From Desulfobacteraceae bacterium (lineage in GTDB: Bacteria; Desulfobacterota; Desulfobacteria; Desulfobacterales; UBA5616), in NCBI GenBank assembly GCA_030620375.1, contig JAUXEW010000085.1, positions 1-9,760 of the forward strand: 9,760 bases of DNA, written 5' to 3'. The translations under genes were made by a program, and so were the position numbers. Positions 1-6,232 of this stretch are shown piece by piece; positions within the stretch are counted from its first letter, which is position 1, and every line of letters starts with the position of its first letter. The notes under the pieces were generated by a model, which did no database searches, was not told where the DNA came from, and worked only from the letters and a program-made list of their open reading frames with translations.

Positions 1-337
1 GTTTATAAATATTTGAGAGGTGTATTTCGATTACCGGCATGTTCAGCAGTAAAATGGCGTCTCTAATGCCGATGCTGGTATGGGTTTATGCGGCAGGGTT
101 GATTATTAGACCGTTATACGCCTCCACAGCCTCCTGGATTTTAATGATAATGTCTCCCTCGCTATTCGATTGAAAGGTATCCACTTCAAGTCCAAGGGTT
201 TTCCCGAGTTCTTTGAGTTTTAAATCAATCTCCGCAAGTGTCATGGTCCCGTATAATTCCGGTTCTCTTTTTCCCAGCATATTCAAATTTGGCCCATGAA
301 CAACGAGTACGTTGAATGTTTTGTCAGATTTCCCCAT
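1..337 (-). pseudogene. aroQ: Type II 3-dehydroquinate dehydratase, interrupted by an in-frame TAA and cut by the left window edge
   Basis: AroQ converts 3-dehydroquinate to 3-dehydroshikimate in the cytoplasmic shikimate pathway. The ATG at 337 follows a GCGAGG ribosome site by 8 nt. The first 83 residues hold family motifs: HGPNLNMLGKRE (14-25), with Asn17 and Arg24, the catalytic Tyr29 in ELYG, and INPAA (79-83) with Asn80. Codon 84 (88-86) is TAA, where relatives usually have Tyr in AYTHTS. The same frame then continues open to the edge as THTSIGIRDA and VIEIHLSNIYK, keeping His86, Glu104, His106 and Ser108 at the spacing seen in Mycobacterium tuberculosis AroQ (His81, Glu99, His101, Ser103). 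One base change from TAT or TAC would explain the stop. It may be a recent nonsense mutation, a sequencing or assembly error, or readthrough. It lies 29 nt downstream of rpe, probably in the same operon. Family identity is certain; functional state is not. Confidence 0.9.
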
Positions 338-366
338 TTTTTATACCTCGCCTGTTTTTTTCTGAT

Positions 367-1020
367 CTACCTGATTTTGTTGCGCAAATTGTCTATGGTG
401 TCCTTGTAATCCGGGCTCTCGAAGATCGCTGATCCGGCAACAAAGACATCTGCTCCGGCTAAAGAGACCTCTTCTATAGTTGATGCGTTTATACCACCGT
501 CCACTTCAATAAGAACGGACTGCTCCCTGTCGTCGATCATTTTCTTTAATGCTTTAATTCTACCAATACTATTGGGGATAAATGCCTGTCCGCCAAATCC
601 CGGGTTGACACTCATGATCAACACATAGTCAACATACTCTAACACCCAATCTAATTCAGAAAGCGGTGTTGAAGGGTTTAATGCGACACCGGGCTTAACT
701 CCCCATTCTCGAATCATCCGGACAGTACGGTTTAGATGAATACACGCCTCAACTTGGACGGAGATCGATGACGCCCCGGCTTTAGCAAAATCAGGGATGT
801 ACTGGTCCGGATTTTCAATCATCAGATGGACATCGATAGGCAAATCCGTTACACTTCTTGCCGCTTTAACGATAATCGGCCCAATGGTAATGTTGGGAAC
901 AAAATGGCCGTCCATAACATCGGCATGGATCCAGTCCGCTCCAGCGTTTTCTACAGTTCTTATTTCATCTCCAAGCCTTGAAAAGTCGGCAGATAGTATC
1001 GAGGGCGCAATCAGTTTCAT
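367..1020 (-). CDS. rpe: Ribulose-phosphate 3-epimerase
   Basis: This cytoplasmic enzyme interconverts D-ribulose 5-phosphate and D-xylulose 5-phosphate in the pentose phosphate pathway and Calvin cycle. At 217 residues it has the usual family length and a complete TIM-barrel motif set. The N-terminus reads IAPSILSADF (4-13). Metal and catalytic residues are His32 and Asp34 in IHADVMDG, His65 in DVHLM and Asp174 in EVDGGIN. The phosphate-binding stretches are MSVNPGFGGQ (136-145) and VAGSAIF (194-200). Position 89 is Gln (SVQVEA) where many relatives have His; as far as I recall, both forms occur in the family. The ATG at 1020 follows an AGGAG site by 8 nt, and the gene stops at TAG. It sits 96 nt after the PASTA gene, a gap that holds a possible small ORF overlapping this start (ATGA), and 29 nt before aroQ. 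Confidence 0.97.
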   Translation of the reverse strand: MKLIAPSILSADFSRLGDEIRTVENAGADWIHADVMDGHFVPNITIGPIIVKAARSVTDLPIDVHLMIENPDQYIPDFAKAGASSISVQVEACIHLNRTVRMIREWGVKPGVALNPSTPLSELDWVLEYVDYVLIMSVNPGFGGQAFIPNSIGRIKALKKMIDDREQSVLIEVDGGINASTIEEVSLAGADVFVAGSAIFESPDYKDTIDNLRNKIR

Positions 1021-1103
1021 TGTGTTTTCTCCTGTGGTTGCACGTAGTGAAGCTTTTCAGCGCTAAATTTTTGCCTTCCTTGAACTTGTACAAAATTAAG
1101 CAT
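1017..1103 (-). CDS. Possible small ORF (28 aa) between the PASTA gene and rpe
   Basis: I do not recognise this peptide. On the minus strand an ATG at 1103 opens a frame of 28 codons ending in TGA at 1019-1017. That stop overlaps the rpe start as ATGA. An AGAGG stretch 10 nt upstream, overlapping the TAG stop of the PASTA gene, could be its ribosome site. The product would be polar, Gln- and Lys-rich, with no membrane segment or signal peptide (begins MLNFVQVQGRQ, ends VQPQEKTQ). The frame fills most of the 96-nt gap. It could be a leader whose translation feeds rpe, or chance: 28 open codons are not rare, and rpe has its own AGGAG site inside the frame. Only the position and the overlapping signals support it. 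Confidence 0.2.
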   Translation of the reverse strand: MLNFVQVQGRQKFSAEKLHYVQPQEKTQ

Positions 1104-1116
1104 TTTTTAAAGGCCT

Positions 1117-2082
1117 CTAATCATAAACTTTTGCCTTAATCAGTTCATCATTTTTATAGAGAAACAGGGTGGTGTCCTGTTGGTCGGGGATTAAGCACCA
1201 AATTTCTTCTCCCGGCCTTAAAAAACCATTAAACACATCCATTGAAATGCCGTAACTGTTTAACCGGACGCGTATGTGTGTATTTAAAAATCCTATGTCT
1301 GCATTGTATTTAAAAAGGCCGAATCCTTTTGGTTTAACCCAGTCCGGCTGATCCCCTTTGTTGTTCACCTTGTTTATAATCAGGTTTACTCTGCTTCCTT
1401 CGGTTACCTGATGACCGAACAATGGTTCCTGGCCGATAATTGTGTTTTCAGGCATATCCCGGCTTGCAAGTGTTCTTATCTTTCCAATGATAAGGTTGTG
1501 TTTTTCAATTGCCAGCATAGCCTCGTCAAGGGAATTTCCCTTTAAATCCGGCATCTGACAGGTTTTTGGTCGAGCGCCGGAACTCACCAGCACATCTACA
1601 CGGCCGTCACGCTTTATTCGGATTCCCGGATAAGGAACATGGGTAATAATGTGTTCTTTTTCCACGTATTTTATGTAAGTATACGAAATTTTTCCCAAGT
1701 ACAAGTCGTTTTCTTCCAGGATAATTCGAGCTTGCGGAAGGGAAATTCCGCTCAAATTCGGCATTACAACGGTTTTAGTGCCTTTTGACAGGATGACCCT
1801 GATGTCGCGCCCTTTCTTTAATTCAGTGCCGGGATCGGGTTCCTGAAAAATGATGTAATGCTTGGGAATATCAGAGCTGTATTCAGATCCTTTTACTTTG
1901 GTGTTTAATCCCAAACCGGTTAATAATTCGAGCGCATAAACAATTTCTTTTCCCTCAAGCGCCGGAACGACAACGGTGTCTTCGCTTTTAATAATCCGGG
2001 TTAATGTAAAATAAGCGCTGCCCAAAACAACCATTATAAAACCCAGCAATAATATGACTATTTTTAATATTCTCGTAATCAC
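1117..2082 (-). CDS. Membrane-anchored protein with three PASTA repeats
   Basis: This 321-residue protein has an N-terminal membrane anchor (about 5-30, rich in Ile, Leu and Val) followed by three PASTA repeats at about 37-101, 105-169 and 175-238. Each repeat has a V/MPxLxG opening, a central amphipathic helix and an I-xQ-P/PGxxVxxG-type end. An unrecognised C-terminal region of about 80 residues (240-321) follows. In known families PASTA repeats sit outside the membrane on Ser/Thr kinases and penicillin-binding proteins and bind muropeptides or wall polymers. Here no kinase or transpeptidase domain is attached, so only an envelope role can be inferred, with the repeats probably periplasmic. 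The start is GTG, overlapping the rsmB stop as GTGA, with no strong ribosome site, which suggests translational coupling to rsmB. The stop is TAG. The domain call is firm; the function is unknown. Confidence 0.9.
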   Translation of the reverse strand: MITRILKIVILLLGFIMVVLGSAYFTLTRIIKSEDTVVVPALEGKEIVYALELLTGLGLNTKVKGSEYSSDIPKHYIIFQEPDPGTELKKGRDIRVILSKGTKTVVMPNLSGISLPQARIILEENDLYLGKISYTYIKYVEKEHIITHVPYPGIRIKRDGRVDVLVSSGARPKTCQMPDLKGNSLDEAMLAIEKHNLIIGKIRTLASRDMPENTIIGQEPLFGHQVTEGSRVNLIINKVNNKGDQPDWVKPKGFGLFKYNADIGFLNTHIRVRLNSYGISMDVFNGFLRPGEEIWCLIPDQQDTTLFLYKNDELIKAKVYD

Positions 2083-3437
2083 TTTGTCCGTTTAAGCAAT
2101 ACTGAAAAAAAACCGTCCATATGGTGCAGATGCGGATAGGTTTTTAAATATCCTTTTTCATTCATTAAAGATCGTGCCAATGGGGTCAGGTCGTCTACGT
2201 GTTGCTCAATAACAAATTCTTCGTGGTTTTTCAAAAAACGGTTCACCACTTCCTCGTTTTCCTCGGGTTCCATGCTGCACACGGCATAGACCAGCACCCC
2301 GGAAGGCTTAACCAGATTGGCCAGATTGCTTAGCAATTGAATTTGTGTTTCTCTTGATGTAACCAGCCTGTCAGGGAGCATGGTCCATTTGGTGTCCGGA
2401 TTTCTTCTGAGCACCCCCAGCCCGGAACAGGGGGCATCCAGCAATATCCTGTCGAACATGGGAAAAGCTTTTTGAGGGCAGGGGAGACGTAAGTCATATT
2501 TTTTCGGCGAAACAATTGATATCCCCAGGCGCGTCATTTCAGAACTTAATTTTGACAGCCTGTTCTCGTCTTTATCCAGGGCAATGATGTTGCCGGTATT
2601 TTTCATTAGTTGTGCCATATGCCCGGTTTTGCCCCCACGTCCGGCGCAAGCATCCAAAACCGTTTCATTCGGCTGGGGGTTTAAAATGTGCGTGACCAGT
2701 TGGGCGGCCTCGTCCTGGACTTGGAACCATCCGTTCTTAAATGCCGTTAATTCGGAAATGGAGATTTTAGGAGAAATAAAACAGATTCCATCGGGTGCGT
2801 ATTTTGTATAATGAATTGATTTGACGTCTTTTGACAGGCTTGCCAAAAGCTTCTTTTTTGTTGTTTTCAACGTATTGGTTCGCAATGTGATCGGGGGAAT
2901 ATCGTTGATGGCGTCACAGAGCGTCCCGGTTTCTATGGTTCCGAATCGATCCAGCCATCTTATAATCAGCCATTTGGGAAATGATTTTGTTACGGCCAGG
3001 CCATTAACAGGATCATCAATAACACTCGGAAAAGTGATATGGTGAACCCCTTTGACAGTATTTCTTAAAACCGCGTTGACATACCGAACTACCCATGGCG
3101 CGGCGAACCGCTTTGCCAAATCAACCGAGGTATTCACCGCCGCGGAAACCGGAATTCTGTCCAGGTATATAATCTGAAAAATACCGAGCCGTAATATATT
3201 TAGAACAGTTGAGTTGATCCTGTTTAATTTTGTCCTGGAATATTGAGCGATAATCCAATCCAGCCGCCCCTTCCATCTTAGAACACCGTAAACCAAGGCA
3301 TACAACAAGGATTTTTCTCGTTTCAGGGTCTCCGGGTGTTTATCCATAATATCATCTAAAATGGAATCCAGTGTTTTATGACCTTTATCAAGGGTGTTTA
3401 AAATTTGTAGTGCGGTTTTTCGGGCGTTTAAAGGCAA
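2079..3437 (-). CDS. rsmB: 16S rRNA (cytosine(967)-C(5))-methyltransferase
   Basis: RsmB (also called Sun/Fmu) transfers a methyl group from S-adenosylmethionine to C967 of 16S rRNA. The 452-residue product has an N-terminal NusB-like RNA-binding domain (about 3-135) and a C-terminal Rossmann methyltransferase. Visible motifs are VQDEAAQL (240-247), the SAM-binding motif I LDACAGRGGKTGHMA (261-275), ALDKDENRL (286-294), motif IV DAPCSGLGVLRRNPD (334-348) with Cys337, and motif VI YAVCSMEPEEN (384-394) with the catalytic Cys387. It ends with HMDGFFSVLLKR, typical of the family. The start is TTG at 3437, with AGAGG 9 nt upstream; an in-frame TAA lies 16 codons further up with no ATG between. 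It follows fmt by 68 nt and overlaps the PASTA gene by 4 nt (GTGA). The product is complete. Confidence 0.96.
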   Translation of the reverse strand: MPLNARKTALQILNTLDKGHKTLDSILDDIMDKHPETLKREKSLLYALVYGVLRWKGRLDWIIAQYSRTKLNRINSTVLNILRLGIFQIIYLDRIPVSAAVNTSVDLAKRFAAPWVVRYVNAVLRNTVKGVHHITFPSVIDDPVNGLAVTKSFPKWLIIRWLDRFGTIETGTLCDAINDIPPITLRTNTLKTTKKKLLASLSKDVKSIHYTKYAPDGICFISPKISISELTAFKNGWFQVQDEAAQLVTHILNPQPNETVLDACAGRGGKTGHMAQLMKNTGNIIALDKDENRLSKLSSEMTRLGISIVSPKKYDLRLPCPQKAFPMFDRILLDAPCSGLGVLRRNPDTKWTMLPDRLVTSRETQIQLLSNLANLVKPSGVLVYAVCSMEPEENEEVVNRFLKNHEEFVIEQHVDDLTPLARSLMNEKGYLKTYPHLHHMDGFFSVLLKRTK

Positions 3438-3505
3438 TGGGCTTAACCTCTTCGACTTTCGCTCAATTAGGGTGTTATTTTCTTAATGAACAGCTCATTG
3501 GCTTA

Positions 3506-4447
3506 TCAGCTCAATATTGTTCCGGGAGGTAAGCGATACCCACGAAGAAAATTCTTGATCAGCAAGCGTTTTCCTGAAGCTTCCTGAATTTCCAGAACCA
3601 AAAGCGCCCCTTCACGCGTAGCCACGCGCAACTCATCCGGAAATCCTTTGATTACCGTTCCCGGGGGGGCTTTAATTTGGGTATCGACCGGCCTTACTGA
3701 AAAAATTTTGAGCCGTTTGGTATCATGAAAGGTGTAGGCACCGGGCCAGGGCGTCATGCCGCGGATAAATCCATCAAGTTCCCGGGCCGACTTTTTCCAG
3801 TTGATGTGCCCGTCTTTTTTTGTTAGCAGCGGTGCATAGGTGGTCTGGGAATGATCCTGAGGGATCGGGCGAATATCGCCGTTAGCGGTTTTAATCAGGG
3901 TCGTTATGAGCAGTTTCGATCCCATTTCCGACAACCGGTCATGGAGGGTAGCGGACGTGTCATCCGGTGTGATGGCGGTTTTTTCGGTTAGGAGGATATC
4001 TCCTGTATCCAGACCGGCATCCATCAGCATGGTGGTAACCCCCGTATCAGCTTCTCCATTGATGATAGCCCATTGTATCGGGGCCGGTCCGCGGTATTTA
4101 GGAAGCAGCGACGCATGAACATTTATGGCCCCGTATTTCGGGATTTCCAAAATATCATTGGGAAGAATATGGCCAAACGCCACGACAACTAAAAAATCCG
4201 GTTTGTACCGTTTTAATTGGCGAATAAACTTTTCGGCCCTTACAGCGTCAGGCTGAACCACGGTATACCCCAACGCGACGGCAGCTTCCTTCACCGGGGG
4301 AGGAAGAAGCTTTCGGCCCCTCCCCTTGGGTCGGTCCGGCCGGGTAACCACCAGTGCTATGTCATGGCCGTGTTCATGAAGGGCGGCAAGGGCCGGAACT
4401 GCAAATTCCGGTGTGCCCAGAAAAATGACCTTGAATGTTTTTTTCAA
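3506..4447 (-). CDS. fmt: Methionyl-tRNA formyltransferase
   Basis: Fmt formylates Met-tRNA(fMet) using 10-formyltetrahydrofolate, so that translation starts with N-formylmethionine; Def later removes the formyl group. The product has 313 residues. The N-terminal Rossmann domain opens VIFLGTPEFAVP (7-18). The active-site region is INVHASLLPKYRGPAPIQW (108-126), with Asn109, His111 and, further on, Asp147 in MDAGLDTGD, matching the Asn-His-Asp set of the family. FGHILP (91-96) and a C-terminal OB-fold tRNA-binding domain (about 207-313) follow. The only usable start is TTG at 4447, because the next in-frame stop upstream comes without an ATG. This TTG overlaps the def stop as TTGA and has no clear ribosome site, so expression probably depends on ribosomes finishing def. 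A def-fmt pair is a widespread arrangement. Confidence 0.96.
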   Translation of the reverse strand: MKKTFKVIFLGTPEFAVPALAALHEHGHDIALVVTRPDRPKGRGRKLLPPPVKEAAVALGYTVVQPDAVRAEKFIRQLKRYKPDFLVVVAFGHILPNDILEIPKYGAINVHASLLPKYRGPAPIQWAIINGEADTGVTTMLMDAGLDTGDILLTEKTAITPDDTSATLHDRLSEMGSKLLITTLIKTANGDIRPIPQDHSQTTYAPLLTKKDGHINWKKSARELDGFIRGMTPWPGAYTFHDTKRLKIFSVRPVDTQIKAPPGTVIKGFPDELRVATREGALLVLEIQEASGKRLLIKNFLRGYRLPPGTILS

Positions 4448-4953
4448 TGTTTCTGTAACTGTTTTTTTATCTGTCGTTTATAAAGCTCTCTTTTTAGATG
4501 ACTGATCCGGTCGATAAACAATTTTCCCTGCAAATGATCAATTTCATGCTGGAGCATAATGGCCATTAGCCCGTCTACTTCAAACCGCAACGGTTTACCA
4601 TGCCGGTCATAACCTTCCACCTGAATGGCGGCATGTCTTTTTACATCCGCCTTGAAATCGGGAACACTCAAACATGCTTCATCTTTAGATATAGTCGCCC
4701 CTTCACTATCGATAATCCTGGGGTTTATTAAAACATCGAGCGAATGGCCTTCTTCTCTCGGAGAAATGTCATAGACGATAAGGCTTTTATCAATGCCGAC
4801 CTGTATAGCGGCCAAACCGATTCCCGGTGCTTCATACATGGTTTGGGCCATGTCATCTATGAGACGCTGAATTTTTTCGTCTATATCTTCAACCGGTTTG
4901 GTGGGACGGCTTAAAAATTTGTCCGGATATGTTATGACATCTAAAGTTGACAT
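4444..4953 (-). CDS. def: Peptide deformylase
   Basis: Def is the metal-dependent hydrolase that removes the N-formyl group from new proteins at the ribosome. The 169-residue product has the three family motifs: GIGLAAIQVG (44-53, motif 1), EACLS (92-96, motif 2, metal ligand Cys94) and QHEIDH (135-140, motif 3, ligands His136 and His140, catalytic Glu137). Motif 2 has Ala where many family members have Gly (EGCLS); this keeps the Cys ligand. A Lys/Arg-rich tail (154-168) could contact rRNA, by analogy with the C-terminal helix of E. coli Def. The ATG at 4953 has the best ribosome site in the minus-strand block, AGAGGTGG 7 nt upstream. The gene starts after a hairpin with a U-tract, so it is the first gene of the packed def-to-aroQ set, and its stop overlaps the fmt start. 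Confidence 0.96.
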   Translation of the reverse strand: MSTLDVITYPDKFLSRPTKPVEDIDEKIQRLIDDMAQTMYEAPGIGLAAIQVGIDKSLIVYDISPREEGHSLDVLINPRIIDSEGATISKDEACLSVPDFKADVKRHAAIQVEGYDRHGKPLRFEVDGLMAIMLQHEIDHLQGKLFIDRISHLKRELYKRQIKKQLQKH

Positions 4954-4960
4954 GATGGAA

Positions 4961-4968
4961 CCACCTCT
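4961..4968 (-). promoter_or_regulatory. Strong ribosome binding site of def
   Basis: Read on the minus strand the sequence is AGAGGTGG, ending 7 nt before the def ATG. It fits the anti-Shine-Dalgarno end of 16S rRNA well and fixes the def start. It stands out because fmt, immediately downstream, has no comparable site and starts at a TTG overlapping the def stop. Confidence 0.75.
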
Positions 4969-4984
4969 TTTTTCATTTTTGTTT

Positions 4985-5016
4985 AAAAAAGTCGGGCCCT
5001 CTGGACCCGGCTTTTT
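4985..5016 (-). terminator. Intrinsic terminator-like hairpin between the membrane protein gene and def
   Basis: The minus-strand transcript forms a 9-position stem, 5' arm 5011-5003 and 3' arm 4999-4991, around a 3-nt loop AGA (5002-5000). It has one G-U wobble (5005/4997) and one C-A mismatch (5010/4992). The stem is extended by five A-U pairs and followed by a run of six U (4990-4985). The hairpin overlaps the TAA stop of the upstream gene. The A-tract on the other side makes it potentially bidirectional, although no plus-strand gene enters it here. The mismatch may make it leaky, which matters because def begins only 31 nt later with little room for a promoter of its own. Confidence 0.7.
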
Positions 5017-6118
5017 ACTTCTCGTTTCTCGCCGGACCTGTCGAAGTTATGATATTTTTTCCGTATGAAACCTGCCAGATGTTCACACTTATTGATACGG
5101 CCGATATCAATCCGATGATCACCACCGGCAGCATTTGAATGGCATGATTGGCCAGTGTATATCCGGCGGCCTCTTTGGAAGAAACACCAAATAAAGCCAG
5201 GGCAAAGACACCGCCCGCTTCCCACAATCCCCAGAATCCCGGGACAGAAGGAAGGGCGATAAAAAAACAAATAATAATCATTACCGTATAAATATCAACA
5301 TATGATAGCGATATACCGGGGCAGCCCCTAGCCACTAAGTAATACGAGTACGCTTGAAGGCTCCAGATAATAATGGAAAGTCCTATGCATAAAAGGATTT
5401 TAACCGGGTATCTGACCAGAGAAAAACCAATGGAAAGGTTCTCTAAAAAATTTACTAATGCCGTACAAATCTTATGGCATATGGTGCTTTTTGCAGATGG
5501 ACCTAAAAATGAGAACAATGACGGCAGCGCCATAATTCCCCTATTGATCAATTTTCGGGAAGCGCTAACACTCAGCAGGCATATGCCGATGATCAATAAG
5601 AAACTCAGCTTCACCATGCCGTTTCCAATGGTTTCCAGCGTGGCCTTATTTAAATGGTGGTTTCTAAATGATATATCAACTCCGGAATGAAAATCCACGG
5701 TTGACAGCATCCATGCAAACAACCCCATAAGGATCATCATGTCAAAGGCCCGTTCCGCCGCGACAGTCGCAAGGCCGGTGGAAAATGGGATATCAACATT
5801 CTTTTTTATGATGGCGGGCCTCGCAACTTCGCCTATTCGGCCCGGCAGGATGCAATTGATCATAAAGCCGATCATTAACGGATGAAATGCCGCAAAGAAA
5901 CCGACCTTGTGGGATGAAGTCAAGATAACTTGCCAGCGCAACACTCTTGCGACAAAACTAAAGACCACGATAACAGAAGCCGGTATGACCCAAAAGTAAT
6001 TGATGGATTTTAAGTATAGATAAAGTTCGGGAAGGGGGACGTTTCTAAGTCCTAAATAAAGTCCCAGTGAAGATATCACGAAACCAAGGAGTAAAGAAAT
6101 GATTATTTTTTTATTCAT
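5015..6118 (-). CDS. Polytopic membrane protein, lysylphosphatidylglycerol synthase TM-region / flippase-like family (UPF0104, TIGR00374)
   Basis: This integral inner-membrane protein has about eight hydrophobic segments. Numbering from the ATG at 6118 (367 residues), they lie near 4-24, 42-62, 77-90, 118-140, 169-186, 239-262, 275-311 (one or two) and 321-343. Family hallmarks are NCILPGRIGEVARP (88-101), the AAERAFD motif (120-126) and LPSVPGFWGLWEAGG (289-303). Relatives include the flippase half of MprF and many proteins placed near lipid or glycan synthesis genes; the substrate here cannot be read from sequence. The catalytic aminoacyl-transferase domain of MprF is absent. The frame extends upstream to a TTG at 6220, 12 nt after ribF, adding 34 polar residues. 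I prefer the ATG because the hydrophobic domain begins there, although neither start has a clear ribosome site. It is probably co-transcribed with ribF and ends at a terminator-like hairpin. Confidence 0.88.
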   Translation of the reverse strand: MNKKIIISLLLGFVISSLGLYLGLRNVPLPELYLYLKSINYFWVIPASVIVVFSFVARVLRWQVILTSSHKVGFFAAFHPLMIGFMINCILPGRIGEVARPAIIKKNVDIPFSTGLATVAAERAFDMMILMGLFAWMLSTVDFHSGVDISFRNHHLNKATLETIGNGMVKLSFLLIIGICLLSVSASRKLINRGIMALPSLFSFLGPSAKSTICHKICTALVNFLENLSIGFSLVRYPVKILLCIGLSIIIWSLQAYSYYLVARGCPGISLSYVDIYTVMIIICFFIALPSVPGFWGLWEAGGVFALALFGVSSKEAAGYTLANHAIQMLPVVIIGLISAVSISVNIWQVSYGKNIITSTGPARNEK

Positions 6119-6232
6119 AAAAGGAAATCGGCAATTTTCGTTCAGGCAGTAGCTGGTCAAAGCACTATTTACGCCTCCCCGCAGCAAGTCATGGGGAATG
6201 CGCTCACTGTTTTGGTTCAATCACAGATTGGC

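Noticed and set aside
86..88. TAA in aroQ as a recoded amino acid (alternative genetic code or pyrrolysine-like insertion)
   Set aside because: Other genes in the window end at TAA, and pyrrolysine uses TAG and selenocysteine UGA. Mutation or sequence error is simpler.
752..754. Gln89 instead of His in the SVxVEA motif of Rpe as a sign of lost activity
   Set aside because: The metal ligands and phosphate-binding motifs are intact, and as far as I recall Gln at this position is common in bacterial Rpe proteins.
3906..4483. Open frames on the plus strand antisense to fmt (3906-4118 and 4217-4483)
   Set aside because: They lie fully or almost fully inside a clearly conserved gene on the other strand, have no recognisable product, and look like codon-usage shadows. 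The same applies to plus-strand frames at 797-1066, 2584-2811, 2821-3045, 5373-5690 and 6386-6700.
6181..6200. CCCC...GGGG hairpin after ribF as a terminator
   Set aside because: The stem is only 4 bp with a 12-nt loop and no T-tract on the minus strand.
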